Of a stretch of DNA of 64,000 nt, positions 34,795 to 44,627 are shown one piece after another; the first letter of the stretch is position 1, and the number at the start of each line of letters is the position of its first letter. The translations under genes and the position numbers were made by a program. The notes under the pieces were generated by a model, which ran no database searches, was not told the origin of the DNA, and was given only the letters and a program-made list of their open reading frames with translations. The DNA comes from Bacillota bacterium (GTDB lineage: Bacteria > Bacillota > Clostridia > Lachnospirales > Lachnospiraceae): contig JAEZVF010000054.1 in NCBI GenBank assembly GCA_023443225.1, positions 78,211 to 142,210 on the forward strand, written 5' to 3'.

Positions 34795-37047
34795 TCATTT
34801 CTCTTTCTTAATTGCTTTCTTTTTTGAAGGAGTCTTTAACTTCGGAATTGGAGTACAGGTAAAGATACTAATTCCAAGAGGAGGAACATTTATGGTAATA
34901 GAATGATCCCTACCATCCATCTCCTTATTCTTCGACTGCTTTAATCTTGGATTAAGATTACCTGTTCCACCGTAAAGTTCCTTATCACTGCTAAAAATCT
35001 CCTTATATTTACCCTCAAATGGTACTCCAATAGGAAATGACTGATAGGCAACCGGTGTAAAATTACAGACAAGCAGTAAAGACTCTTCTGCCTTCTTTGT
35101 CTTCCTCATAAATACAATAATGCTATGATCTGCATCCATACTACTTAGCCATTCAAAACCTTCCTCTGCAAAATCCAGTTGATAGAGTGCCGGATGACTG
35201 GTATAAACTTTATTGAGTTCTCTTACATAACGATTCATTTTTGCATGTGGTTCTTGATCCAGTAAGTCCCAATCCAAACTTTTCTTCTCATTCCATTCAT
35301 TCAATTGAGCAAAATCCTGACCCATGAATAATAATTTTTTACCTGGATGGGTCATCATAAATCCATATGCCACCCTAAGATTTGCAAATTTCTGTTCCAT
35401 ATTTCCTGGCATCTTATTGATAAGGGAACCTTTTTCATGAACCACTTCATCATGTGAAAACACCAGCATAAACTTTTCACTATAAGCATAAATCATGCTA
35501 AAGGTTAGTTCTCCATGGCGCCCTTTTCGGAATAATGGATCGCACTTCATGTAATTCGTAAAATCATTCATCCAACCTAGGTTCCATTTTAAATCAAATC
35601 CCAAACCACCAAGATCAAGATCGCCGGTTATTAAAGGCCATGCAGTAGATTCTTCCGCAATTAATAATGCTCCATCATTTCTTTTCTTAAATACAGAATT
35701 CAAATGTTTCAACAGTTCCAAGGCTTCCAAATTCTCATTCCCACCATAGATATTAGCAACCCATTCTCCATCTTTCTTTCCATAATCCAGATATAACATA
35801 GAGGCAACTGCATCCATGCGTATTCCGTCTACATGATATTTTTCCACCCAAAACAAGGCATTTGCTATTAAAAAATTTGATACTTGAGGTCTGCCATAAT
35901 TATATATCAAGGTTCCCCAGTGGGGATGGGCTCCCTGTTTTGGATCTAGATGTTCATATAAACAACTTCCATCAAAATTAGCTAACCCAAAGGTATCTCT
36001 TGGAAAATGAGCAGGAACCCAGTCCAGAATTACGCCGATGCCCTGGGAATGCATATAATCTACAAAATACATGAAGTCTGATGGTGTTCCATATCGTGCT
36101 GTAGGAGCATAATATCCTGTCACCTGATAACCCCAAGAACCATCAAAAGGGTGTTCCATAATCGGCATTAGTTCTATATGGGTATATCCCATATCTTTTA
36201 CATAACCTGCAAGCATAGGAGCAATTTCTCTATAGCTATAAAATTCTTCCTCTTCATCTGGCCTCTTCCACGAACCCAGATGAACTTCATACACTGACAT
36301 AGGAGCCTGTTCATAGTTACCAGCGGCCCTATTTTTAAGCCACTCTTTATCATGCCATTCAAAATCATCAATGTTACATACAATAGATGCAGTATTGGGA
36401 CGAAGCTCAGCTCTATTAGCATAGGGGTCCGCTTTTAGTATAGTAAGTCCTCCTGTGATCTTTAACTCGTACTTGTATATTTCACCAACTGTAACTCCTG
36501 GAATGAATAATTCAAATAAACCGGAATCGTATAACTTTCTCATCTGATGGCGTCTTCCATCCCAATTGTTAAAGTCACCCACAACACTGACACGTAATGC
36601 GTTCGGTGCCCATACAGCAAATAAGACACCTGAAACTCCTTCTATTTCCATCCTGTGGGCACCCAGCTTTTCATAGATTTCATAATGAATACCATTGGAA
36701 AAACGGTTCATATCCAGTGCATCTATTACTGGCTCAAAAGCATATGGATCCGATATCTCTTCATAAGTATTGTTGTCATATGTTATCTTAAATGTATAAG
36801 CCACTATCTTGTTTTCAGGAATTAATGCTGCAAAAAAACCTTCCTCATCCACTCGAACCATGGGATATTCCTTGCCAGATTTGGTTATCTTAACTACCAT
36901 ATTGATAGCAGTCGGTATAAACGCTTGAATGAGTACTCCCTTCTCTGTAATGTGCGCTCCCAGCAGATTGTGCGGATTGTCATGTTCAGAGTACACGATT
37001 GTTTCTATCTCAGCCCAATCCATCAAATTATAAAGTACGTCCCCCAT
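34795..37047 (-). CDS. glgB: 1,4-alpha-glucan branching enzyme
   Basis: A 750-residue GH13 enzyme that adds alpha-1,6 branches to glycogen. The N-terminal part has carbohydrate-binding modules (LLGAHITEKGVLIQAFIP; VLFAVWAPNALRVSVVGDFN). The catalytic part holds HIELMPIMEHPFDGSWGYQV, GVILDWVPAHFPRD, GIRMDAVASMLYLDY (nucleophile Asp), AEESTAWP (acid Glu) and FSHDEVVHEK. The C-terminus ends in a lysine-rich tail. GGAGG precedes the start. No other glg genes are in the window. It follows the YesL gene on the same strand and may be co-transcribed with manA. Confidence 0.95.
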   Translation of the reverse strand: MGDVLYNLMDWAEIETIVYSEHDNPHNLLGAHITEKGVLIQAFIPTAINMVVKITKSGKEYPMVRVDEEGFFAALIPENKIVAYTFKITYDNNTYEEISDPYAFEPVIDALDMNRFSNGIHYEIYEKLGAHRMEIEGVSGVLFAVWAPNALRVSVVGDFNNWDGRRHQMRKLYDSGLFELFIPGVTVGEIYKYELKITGGLTILKADPYANRAELRPNTASIVCNIDDFEWHDKEWLKNRAAGNYEQAPMSVYEVHLGSWKRPDEEEEFYSYREIAPMLAGYVKDMGYTHIELMPIMEHPFDGSWGYQVTGYYAPTARYGTPSDFMYFVDYMHSQGIGVILDWVPAHFPRDTFGLANFDGSCLYEHLDPKQGAHPHWGTLIYNYGRPQVSNFLIANALFWVEKYHVDGIRMDAVASMLYLDYGKKDGEWVANIYGGNENLEALELLKHLNSVFKKRNDGALLIAEESTAWPLITGDLDLGGLGFDLKWNLGWMNDFTNYMKCDPLFRKGRHGELTFSMIYAYSEKFMLVFSHDEVVHEKGSLINKMPGNMEQKFANLRVAYGFMMTHPGKKLLFMGQDFAQLNEWNEKKSLDWDLLDQEPHAKMNRYVRELNKVYTSHPALYQLDFAEEGFEWLSSMDADHSIIVFMRKTKKAEESLLLVCNFTPVAYQSFPIGVPFEGKYKEIFSSDKELYGGTGNLNPRLKQSKNKEMDGRDHSITINVPPLGISIFTCTPIPKLKTPSKKKAIKKEK

Positions 37048-37119
37048 AAATGAATCCTCCAGATTTTATATCAAATATACACAACAATAGCAATTAACTT
37101 GTACTAAAATAGATGCTCA

Positions 37120-37770
37120 CTATTCCAAATACCATTCATCCAGTATAGTATCCTCTCCATCTTCTGACTTTTCTGGCATATACTTCTTAAAGATGCGTTC
37201 CATAAGCATAGAACAAGCCAAACAACAAAGAGCTGGTGCAACGAATACTACCGGAATCATATAATATACACCTACCAAAGTAGCAATGATAATAAGTGCC
37301 ATCAATACAGTAGAAGGCAGATGCTTCATCGCCATGAAAAGTGAAGATTTAAAGAGTTGTTTTATACTTACTTTGAATCTAGAAAGTACAGGGAATATGT
37401 AGATTGTTACACAGAATACAATCAATGACATAGCATTGATAATGGCAAAGAAAACAAATCCCACATTTCCTTCAAACGTAAGCACTATTTTACGATCCAT
37501 ATATAATGCCACGTAAATTGTGGTAAGTATAATACCTACGATAGCACCTTGTTTAAAATTCATTTTAAAACACTTAAAAAATTCACGTATTAAGTACCCT
37601 CTCTCTCTTCTGATTACCTTTACCATCACATAATATAGGGCAGTTGTTGCAGGTCCTGCAGTCACTATTGGAATGCATAATAATATCCAAAGTATACTAA
37701 TAACAAATATATCAACTAACTTTCCCATAATAGTAAAAAAAGCATTGTCCATATTAAATAAATTTCCCAT
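37120..37770 (-). CDS. YesL-family (DUF624) membrane protein
   Basis: A 216-residue membrane protein with four to five hydrophobic segments. Family blocks are NAFFTIMGKLVDIFVISILW near the start and PIVTAGPATTALYYVMVKV, then RRERGYLIREFFKCFKMNFK. YesL proteins often lie with carbohydrate transport genes, with no known biochemical role; here it is between manA and glgB, again a sugar setting. The start at 37770 uses the AGGAATGGAGGA site; an ATG four codons upstream is within that site. A terminal acidic tail (KSEDGEDTILDEWYLE) is likely cytoplasmic. Confidence 0.85.
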   Translation of the reverse strand: MGNLFNMDNAFFTIMGKLVDIFVISILWILLCIPIVTAGPATTALYYVMVKVIRRERGYLIREFFKCFKMNFKQGAIVGIILTTIYVALYMDRKIVLTFEGNVGFVFFAIINAMSLIVFCVTIYIFPVLSRFKVSIKQLFKSSLFMAMKHLPSTVLMALIIIATLVGVYYMIPVVFVAPALCCLACSMLMERIFKKYMPEKSEDGEDTILDEWYLE

Positions 37771-37833
37771 TTTCTCCTCCATTCCTGCTCATACTGATTC
37801 ATAACACCGCTCGTTATCAGTTTTGCAGTTTTC

Positions 37834-38775
37834 TTATTTAGTTCCGATACAGGAGGTAATCAACGTTAGATTACCTTCTATATTATAATTTCCGTAACCA
37901 GCAGGCAGAATAAAATGATCCCCTTTCTGTATGCTTATTGCATCAATAACTCCGCTGCCTTCAATGACACTAATGATAGTAAATGGTTCCGTTTGAGAAA
38001 ATTCCTGTTTACCATGAATCATAATTTTAGAAACAGTATAAAATGGACAGGTAACTAATTCTTCGATTTTTCCATTGTCTAAATTAATCTCATTGCGATC
38101 CACCTGTGTTTCTACATGTGGAGATTGAATAACATCGATACTTTTATCAATGTGGAGCTCACGAGGCTTTCCATCCGATAGTCTGTCATAATCGTAAAGT
38201 CGATACGTAATATCACTATTCTGTTGTGTTTCTAATATCATGGTGCCTGCCTTAATCGCATGAACCGTCCCTGGATTAATCTGAAAAAAATCTCCCTTTT
38301 GTATGGAGATTACTCGAATCAGCTCGTCCCATTTGTGTTCTGCAATCATCTCCTTTAAATCTTCTTTATCCTTAGCATTATGGCCAATCACAATCTGGGC
38401 ATCTTCCTTGCAATCTAGGATATACCAGCACTCTGTTTTACCTAGTGATCCGTTTTCAAATTCATGTGCATAGGCATCGTCTGGATGAACCTGTATGCTT
38501 AAATCTTCCTTTGCATCTATAATCTTAATGAGAAGTGGGAATGTTTCGCCTTCCAATCCTCCAAACAACTCTCTGTGATTATCCCATAAACTACTTAGTG
38601 TGATTCCCTTATATTCTCCATTCTTAACAAGGCAATCACCATTCTTATGTGCACTGACTGCCCAACATTCTCCAGTATGATTACTTGGTAGTTCATACCC
38701 AAAGTCTGTATTCAGGCGATTACCGCCCCAAATCATTTCTTTAAAGACCGGTTCTAAAAATAAAATGTCTTTCAT
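37834..38775 (-). CDS. manA: Mannose-6-phosphate isomerase, class I
   Basis: A 313-residue zinc enzyme of the short Firmicute type. It interconverts mannose-6-phosphate and fructose-6-phosphate. The metal and active-site blocks are SIQVHPDDAYAHEFENGSLG, GKTECWYIL, INPGTVHAIKAGTMILE and QQNSDITYRLYDYDR. AGGAGG precedes the start. It leads the manA-yesL-glgB run on the minus strand. Confidence 0.93.
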   Translation of the reverse strand: MKDILFLEPVFKEMIWGGNRLNTDFGYELPSNHTGECWAVSAHKNGDCLVKNGEYKGITLSSLWDNHRELFGGLEGETFPLLIKIIDAKEDLSIQVHPDDAYAHEFENGSLGKTECWYILDCKEDAQIVIGHNAKDKEDLKEMIAEHKWDELIRVISIQKGDFFQINPGTVHAIKAGTMILETQQNSDITYRLYDYDRLSDGKPRELHIDKSIDVIQSPHVETQVDRNEINLDNGKIEELVTCPFYTVSKIMIHGKQEFSQTEPFTIISVIEGSGVIDAISIQKGDHFILPAGYGNYNIEGNLTLITSCIGTK

Positions 38776-39163
38776 TTACTGCCTCCTAAATCTTTTCGCA
38801 TTACTATTTATACAATCATATTAATTCATTGATTACATAGTATCATATATTTTGTTATTTCTAAAGAGAAAATTACTACCTCCTGCAGCGTATTTTAATA
38901 TACCAATCTTAGAAAAGGATATGCTGTATATAATGGCATTCACAAGAAAATGCAACTATATTTATTCATAATCTTCATATATATTTTCCAATATATATTC
39001 AAATTACTTTCTGATTATATCATAATTATGCTGATTAATCATTATATTTTGTAATGTTTGGAAAAAGTCTTTAAAAGGATAAAAATTGGGACAGCCACAT
39101 ACATCAGGTTATACTAACCTTAATTTTGTGGCTATCCCCGCAATTGTTATTGATAAGAGAATG
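38776..39163. other. AT-rich intergenic region with one terminator
   Basis: Very AT-rich, with many ATATAT-type words (about 38976-39050). The only clear feature is the hairpin at 39083-39138. No gene or riboswitch is visible. Confidence 0.5.
39083..39138 (-). terminator. Terminator of the S-layer-homology protein gene
   Basis: Stem 39088-39099/39127-39138 (11 of 12) with an inner AGGTTA/TAACCT stem; on the minus strand it is followed by a short U-run. Confidence 0.7.
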
Positions 39164-41452
39164 TTATCTTTCAGATAGCATCGCTAGAATCATGTCCGCT
39201 GCTTCTGCCCGTGTTAAGTTCCGGGTTGGTTCGAATTCGTTGTCCTTATTGCATGTTAACAGCTTTAATCCTACTGCCAACGCTGCATATCCGCTATTAT
39301 CTTCTGAAATTTTGTCTTTATCTGCAAAGCTTATTTGAAACACCGACTTCATTTTTGCGACCTTATTATATCCCATTAATTGAATCGCAGTCTTTGCAGA
39401 TTCCATCCTGCTTATGGCAGAATTACTTTCTTTTAGCTTACTTTCGTTGTTATTGTCATAAAAACTAGCAAGGTTAAAGAACTCATTCAACTCTCTTCCC
39501 ATTATCTCCTTGTCTGGTAAGAATTGACCACCTTTAAAGCCAATTCCGATATCTGCTAGCAACCTGATGTTACGAGCAGATTCATGTCCTTTAATGTCAC
39601 TATAAGAATACACTTTTTCGCTTTTCTTATATTCTTCTCCATCATAATTTAACTGTTTTCCGGTAAACGGAGAAATCAAAGCCGGATACATATCTACTCT
39701 GTAAACTAGTCTCACTTCAGATTCTTGTGAATAAGAACTAGGATAGAGCATTGCATCCATTGAAACAATTGCTTCCTTTGCAGTAGCAACATCACTTAAG
39801 GTGTGGATGTTATTTATCTCATATACTTTATCAAATCCCTCATTTGCTATATAGCAATCAAATGCTTTATCTGCTGATATAATATTCTTTGGTGATTCGA
39901 ACGTAATTTGATTATTCCAATTGTAGGAATAAGAATAAATCTTCCCTGTAACACCATCTACTGACCCACGTATGAAATTTGAACTATAATTTATTCCCTC
40001 ATTTACTCGATCATATTGGTAGTTATAGCCACCAAATACCTCTTTCATATCTCTATAAGCAATAACATAAGAGCCACGATTCTCTGCTAGTACAGTATTC
40101 TTAAACAAATCAGGTATCTGTGATTTTGCAAAATTTTCAAATATCGTCTGTCCTTCTTTTTGAGTATATTTTACCTTAACCGAACTTAACTCCTTCTCAT
40201 TCATGTTATATAGATCTTTTACACTCGATTCAAAGGATAACAGCTTTCCAGTTTCTGCATCTACAGTGGCATAAGCATAAGCACGATAGTAATCATTACT
40301 GCTAAAATCAACTTCTCGAGGATCGGACATCGTTATATTCCATGCATACTTTTCTTTCCCATCATTTGTAACATCATCCCATCTTTTCTGCAAGGAAGCA
40401 TTTGTTAGTGATAATTTTTTATCCAGTAGTAGGATACGATTATCGGTTATTGCCTTTATTGCATCTTCTTTGCTGATGATTCCTGTTAGTTTTTCTATTT
40501 CTGTTATTTCTACATTTGTTAATCCGCCACTACCACGGCTAGCTGTATCTAATGCGCTAGCTTCTTTATTATAACCAGCAAACTCATCCACCCACTCATT
40601 TTGTGTTTTATATACTTCTCCTGTCATGGCATCGATCGATATATAAGGAAGATCTGGAGAATAAACTAAAAAAGCATTTATTTTTGTTTTTCCATTACTA
40701 TCTGTTGTATATGCATTTTCATAGGATAATTTCATCTTTAAAGCTTTTCTCATTTTATCAGCAGCTTCTTGTTTCGACACCTTTGCTTTAGAAGAAGGAA
40801 GTTTTTTATCATACAACCAGCTGGAGTTATAAGATACTACCTTGCCAGTTTCATAATTAACACCCACGAAAATCGTATTGTCCGGCATTTTAACGCCATT
40901 TTCTACCCTTTGAAACTTATATTGGTACTGTCCACTATAAACGCCTTGTGTTTCTACTCCTGTATATTCAACATTCTTATAAATATCGGGTGCAATTTTC
41001 TTAATGAAATCACTGGCTGTTGATACCAGTTCTTCTTGCAAGTATTCCGGTTTATAAAATCCATTCTGATATTCGTAAACAGTATAATATAACAAATTAC
41101 CCTTATCGTCTGCCCGTGCATAGATTTCTTTTTGGTAATTCTTATCTCTCCAGATTAAAGTCCAACTACCTGTGGCATAAGAACTGGCTGAATTGTAATA
41201 GTAATCAAATTCTGTTAATTCCTTCGGAATCGAAATCTTTGATTTTACTAATTTAACAATGCCTTCCAACCCTTCCTTCGTCAGTTCCGAATTGGTGATG
41301 GCAGAGCCAGTTACTACGGTACCCGATGCCTTTGTAGTTTCTGCCTTTGTAGTTTCTGCTTTTGTGAATTCAGAAGCAATCGCTGTTAACGGCAAACTGC
41401 TAGCCATAATACAGCCCATCAATGCCGCCGAAATAAGTCTTTTTTTAATCAT
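39164..41452 (-). CDS. Secreted YcdB/YcdC-domain protein with S-layer homology
   Basis: A 762-residue exported protein. The signal peptide MIKKRLISAALMGCIMASSL ends near residue 27. A short AETTK repeat (residues about 32-43) follows. The main part has two or more YcdB/YcdC-type peptidase-propeptide-like repeats (YETGKVVSYNSSWLYDKKLP; AETGKLLSFESSV; GVTGKIYSYSYNWN). The C-terminus (about 640-760) has S-layer homology segments (FKGGQFLPDKEIMGRELNEF; DNEFEPTRNLTRAEAADMIL) that would bind the cell wall. Likely cell-surface; no enzymatic role is known. A monocistronic gene with its own terminator. Confidence 0.85.
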   Translation of the reverse strand: MIKKRLISAALMGCIMASSLPLTAIASEFTKAETTKAETTKASGTVVTGSAITNSELTKEGLEGIVKLVKSKISIPKELTEFDYYYNSASSYATGSWTLIWRDKNYQKEIYARADDKGNLLYYTVYEYQNGFYKPEYLQEELVSTASDFIKKIAPDIYKNVEYTGVETQGVYSGQYQYKFQRVENGVKMPDNTIFVGVNYETGKVVSYNSSWLYDKKLPSSKAKVSKQEAADKMRKALKMKLSYENAYTTDSNGKTKINAFLVYSPDLPYISIDAMTGEVYKTQNEWVDEFAGYNKEASALDTASRGSGGLTNVEITEIEKLTGIISKEDAIKAITDNRILLLDKKLSLTNASLQKRWDDVTNDGKEKYAWNITMSDPREVDFSSNDYYRAYAYATVDAETGKLLSFESSVKDLYNMNEKELSSVKVKYTQKEGQTIFENFAKSQIPDLFKNTVLAENRGSYVIAYRDMKEVFGGYNYQYDRVNEGINYSSNFIRGSVDGVTGKIYSYSYNWNNQITFESPKNIISADKAFDCYIANEGFDKVYEINNIHTLSDVATAKEAIVSMDAMLYPSSYSQESEVRLVYRVDMYPALISPFTGKQLNYDGEEYKKSEKVYSYSDIKGHESARNIRLLADIGIGFKGGQFLPDKEIMGRELNEFFNLASFYDNNNESKLKESNSAISRMESAKTAIQLMGYNKVAKMKSVFQISFADKDKISEDNSGYAALAVGLKLLTCNKDNEFEPTRNLTRAEAADMILAMLSER

Positions 41453-41637
41453 CTTAATTCCTCCTTATAAAGTAAATATATTTAATGCTCCTTTAATGCA
41501 CTGTTGATTAGACGATGCAATATATGGTTTAGTTCCATAAATTTACCTATAATTATTATAGTAATTATTATTATTGCTTAATTATTAAAAGTGTACTATG
41601 ATAATAGAATATGTTTTTTACTAGAGGAGAATTAATC

Positions 41638-42342
41638 ATGAATCAAAAAACAAAAGCACTAAAAGCTGCTTTCCCACATACAATTCCTGTTTTTACGGGA
41701 TACATCGTACTAGGCATGGCTTACGGAATATTAATGAATAGCAAAGGTTATTCGCTTCTTTGGGTTACACTAACCAGCACCTTCATATTTGCAGGTTCCA
41801 TGCAATTTTTCTCGGTAAGCTTACTAGCAGCAGGCTTTCAACCCTTATATGCCTGCCTCATGACCCTTATGGTAAATGCCCGTCACCTGTTCTATGGTAT
41901 ATCTATGTTAACAAAATTCAAAGGGACGGGAAATAAAAAACCTTATTTGATTTTTGGCTTAACGGATGAAACCTTTTCGATTCTATGTTCTACAGAGCCA
42001 CCAGAAGAAATTGATAAAGACTGGTTTATGTTTTTTATCACCTTGCTTGATCATATTTATTGGATAACTGGTTCTGTTCTAGGTAGTTACATAGGCAACA
42101 TGATCCATTTCAATACAAAAGGAATTGATTTTGTACTTACCGCATTTTTTGTAGTGACCTTTATCAACCAGTGGAAGGGGACAAAAAATCACCTTCCGGT
42201 AATCATCGGTGTTGCTGCTTCTATCCTATGTAGATTATTCTTTGGTGCATCGAACTTTATCATTCCATCCATGATTTGCATCCTGCTATTAGTAACCATT
42301 TTACGTAAAACGATTGAATCGAGGGAAACGCCATGCAATTAA
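41638..42342 (+). CDS. azlC: Branched-chain amino acid exporter, AzlC family
   Basis: A 234-residue membrane protein, large subunit of the AzlCD exporter. Family blocks are PVFTGYIVLGMAYGILM, FAGSMQFFSVSLLAAGF and MVNARHLFYGISML, plus FGLTDETFSIL. The start at 41638 has GAGGAG 6-8 nt upstream; an in-frame codon nine earlier lacks a site. It overlaps azlD by 10 nt, so they are translated together. Confidence 0.93.
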   Translation: MNQKTKALKAAFPHTIPVFTGYIVLGMAYGILMNSKGYSLLWVTLTSTFIFAGSMQFFSVSLLAAGFQPLYACLMTLMVNARHLFYGISMLTKFKGTGNKKPYLIFGLTDETFSILCSTEPPEEIDKDWFMFFITLLDHIYWITGSVLGSYIGNMIHFNTKGIDFVLTAFFVVTFINQWKGTKNHLPVIIGVAASILCRLFFGASNFIIPSMICILLLVTILRKTIESRETPCN

Positions 42343-42665
42343 CGACAACCCAATCCATACTTTTTTTCGGTATCATATCTATTACCACAATTATAATACG
42401 TTTTATACCATTTATTCTATTTCCAGATAATAAAAGAACTCCAAACTACATCCTATATCTAGGAAAAGTATTGCCATATACCACAATCGGAATGTTAGTT
42501 ATTTATTGTTTAAAAGAGTTATCCTTTACTAATTTTCCATTTGGCTTACCGGAAATAATTTCTATACTTGTAATTATCGCACTTCATCTATGGAAAAGCA
42601 ATACTTTTTTAAGTATCGGCGCTGGCACTGTATTGTATATGGTTTTAGTCCAATATGTATTTTAA
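42333..42665 (+). CDS. azlD: Branched-chain amino acid exporter, AzlD family
   Basis: A 110-residue membrane protein with four hydrophobic segments, the small partner of AzlC. It has TIIIRFIPFILFPDNKRTP, YLGKVLPYTTIGMLVIYCLK and FLSIGAGTVLYMVL, as in the family. It overlaps azlC and is followed by a bidirectional terminator. Confidence 0.92.
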   Translation: MQLTTTQSILFFGIISITTIIIRFIPFILFPDNKRTPNYILYLGKVLPYTTIGMLVIYCLKELSFTNFPFGLPEIISILVIIALHLWKSNTFLSIGAGTVLYMVLVQYVF

Positions 42666-42685
42666 ACACAATGGAAATCAACAAA

Positions 42686-42736
42686 AGCATGGCACTGTGT
42701 ATCCAAAACGGATATTCTGTGCCATGCTCCTTTTTG
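42686..42736. terminator. Bidirectional terminator after azlD
   Basis: A 10-bp perfect stem AGCATGGCAC/GTGCCATGCT around a 23-nt loop with an inner ATCC/GGAT stem, then CCTTTTTG. It serves azlCD and possibly the facing DUF1015 gene. Confidence 0.8.
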
Positions 42737-42753
42737 TCTTTATAGGTATTGGA

Positions 42754-43995
42754 CTATGATAATTTATGAATAAATAGTCCGCTTCTTAATTTTGGTTCAA
42801 ACCAGGTGGATTTTGGGGGCATCAATTTGCCTGCATCGGATACTGCAAAAAGCTCTGTTATACCGGTCGGATACATAGAGAAAGCAACGGTCATATCTTC
42901 GGACACTCTTTTCTCTAGTTCTCCTAATCCACGAATACCACCAATAAAGTCAATTCGTTTATCAATGCGGGGATCCCCAATTCCAAGTACTGGATTAAGC
43001 AGGTGATTCTGCAAAATTGAAACATCCAGTGCTTCAACCGGATCACTGGTATTTAGCAATTCTTTCTTAGCTGTCAGCTTGTACCAGTTATGATTCAAGT
43101 ACATTCCGAAACACCCTTTACTTTCAGGTGCATAAGCCTTGTTGCCACAAGCTTCAATCGTAAATTCCTTTGCTATCTTCTCCAGATATTCCTCTGTGCT
43201 ATAACCGTTTAAATCTTTTACTACCCGGTTATATGGCATAATCATTAATTGATCTTCGGGAAATAATACAGAAAGGAAGTAGTTGAATTCTTCTGTTCCT
43301 TCGTACTCTGGATTTTCATTTCTTCTTTTTAACCCAACCTTAACAGCCGATGCAGCTCTATGATGGCCATCTGCTATATAAATGCTTTTAATCATAGAAA
43401 AAGCATTTTGTATCTTAGTAATTTTATCCGTGTCGCTAATCCTCCATACATTATGTACAACTCCATCTGGAGCAGTAAATCCGTATAATGTATCTGATTG
43501 TTTTACCTCATTTATTACCTGACTTATGCTGAGGTTGGAACGATATGCTAAGAATATGGGGCCAGTTTGTGCATCGCAGGTGTCCACATGACGTATACGG
43601 TCCAGTTCCTTATCTTCTCTTGTATTTTCATGTTTCTTAATTGTATTATTCATATAATCATCAATCGAGGAGCAGGCAACCAATCCTGTTTGTGATCTTC
43701 CATCCATAATAAGTTCGTATACATAATAGCATTCTGTGGAATCTTCCTCAAAAGTTCCATCAGCTATCATGCTATCCAGCAATTCTTTTGCCTTTGCATA
43801 AACTTTGTCATCATAAGTATCAACACTGTCATCAAATTGGGTTTCTGCCCTGTCAATCTTTAAAAAAGAGTAAGGTTCTTTTTTTACCTCTTCTGTTGCT
43901 TCCTTACGGTTATATACATCGTAAGGTAGTGCAGCCACTCTGTCTGCTACCCCTTTATTTGGTCTGATACATTGAAACGGTTTCACGTCTGCCAT
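42754..43995 (-). CDS. DUF1015 family protein
   Basis: A 413-residue protein of the DUF1015 family, often adjacent to serA and serC in clostridia and proposed to be related to serine metabolism. Blocks are PFQCIRPNKGVADRVAALPY, SFLKIDRAE, ADGHHRAASAVKVG and LFPEDQLMIMPYNRVV. It follows serC-serA on the minus strand, with the VOC remnant in between, in line with its usual place. Biochemical role: some members are described as serine kinases (family knowledge, uncertain for this one). GGAGG precedes the start. Confidence 0.85.
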   Translation of the reverse strand: MADVKPFQCIRPNKGVADRVAALPYDVYNRKEATEEVKKEPYSFLKIDRAETQFDDSVDTYDDKVYAKAKELLDSMIADGTFEEDSTECYYVYELIMDGRSQTGLVACSSIDDYMNNTIKKHENTREDKELDRIRHVDTCDAQTGPIFLAYRSNLSISQVINEVKQSDTLYGFTAPDGVVHNVWRISDTDKITKIQNAFSMIKSIYIADGHHRAASAVKVGLKRRNENPEYEGTEEFNYFLSVLFPEDQLMIMPYNRVVKDLNGYSTEEYLEKIAKEFTIEACGNKAYAPESKGCFGMYLNHNWYKLTAKKELLNTSDPVEALDVSILQNHLLNPVLGIGDPRIDKRIDFIGGIRGLGELEKRVSEDMTVAFSMYPTGITELFAVSDAGKLMPPKSTWFEPKLRSGLFIHKLS

Positions 43996-44162
43996 AAAAT
44001 ATCCTCCTCCGTTAACTACATTAACCTTATCTTATCACTTGTATTTTATCAATATCACTGTATATAATTATAATGAATCTACGGCAAAATGCAAGTATAC
44101 CTAAGATACTGCTCATAAATAAGTATAACACAAATAAATAGCTCTACTGCACATTTTTTAAA

Positions 44163-44507
44163 CTATCGATGATCCCAGCTCTGTAATTCTAGAATGTTCC
44201 CCTCAATGTCTGTGGCATACACAAAGGTTGCATTACGACCATCCTCATATTCCGCATGTACTAATTCGCCAACTATTCCACCACCTTTAGCAAGAACCTT
44301 TTCAAGAGTTTCAGACACATTATCCACTTCAAAAGCAAGGTGTGCAATACCAAATGTGTTTATCCGATGAGTGAAATCACCTTCCTTTTGATCATAAGAG
44401 AATATCTCAATTGTTGGATGATTTTTATCATATCCAGGCAAAACCAAGTGTTCACCCACAATATGGGCATTGGGAATTCCAGTCATCTTATCAATCCACT
44501 CTCCGCA
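44163..44507 (-). pseudogene. VOC-fold (glyoxalase-like) gene lacking its 5' half
   Basis: The 115-codon segment encodes CGEWIDKMTGIPNAHIVGEH, then HRINTFGIAHLAFEVDNVSE and DPEGN-like DIEGNILELQSW, the second half of a VOC-superfamily protein. The N-terminal metal-binding half is missing: a TAG stop is at 44508-44510, immediately followed by the serA terminator. The ATG at 44486 is internal, with a poorly placed GGAG. So it is a remnant, though a short product starting there is possible. Confidence 0.75.
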
Positions 44508-44531
44508 CTACATTTTTATTACTATCCTGAT

Positions 44532-44579
44532 AAAAAAGCATGAAGAATACTAGATTGTTAAATCTACTTCTTCATGCTT
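44532..44579 (-). terminator. serA terminator
   Basis: A 12-bp perfect stem 44536-44547/44568-44579 with an inner TAGATT/AATCTA stem and six U on the minus strand. Confidence 0.9.
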
Positions 44580-44627
44580 ATTTCTTGTTTTATCAAAAGA
44601 TTAAGGCAAAGTATCCTTTCTTAGAAA

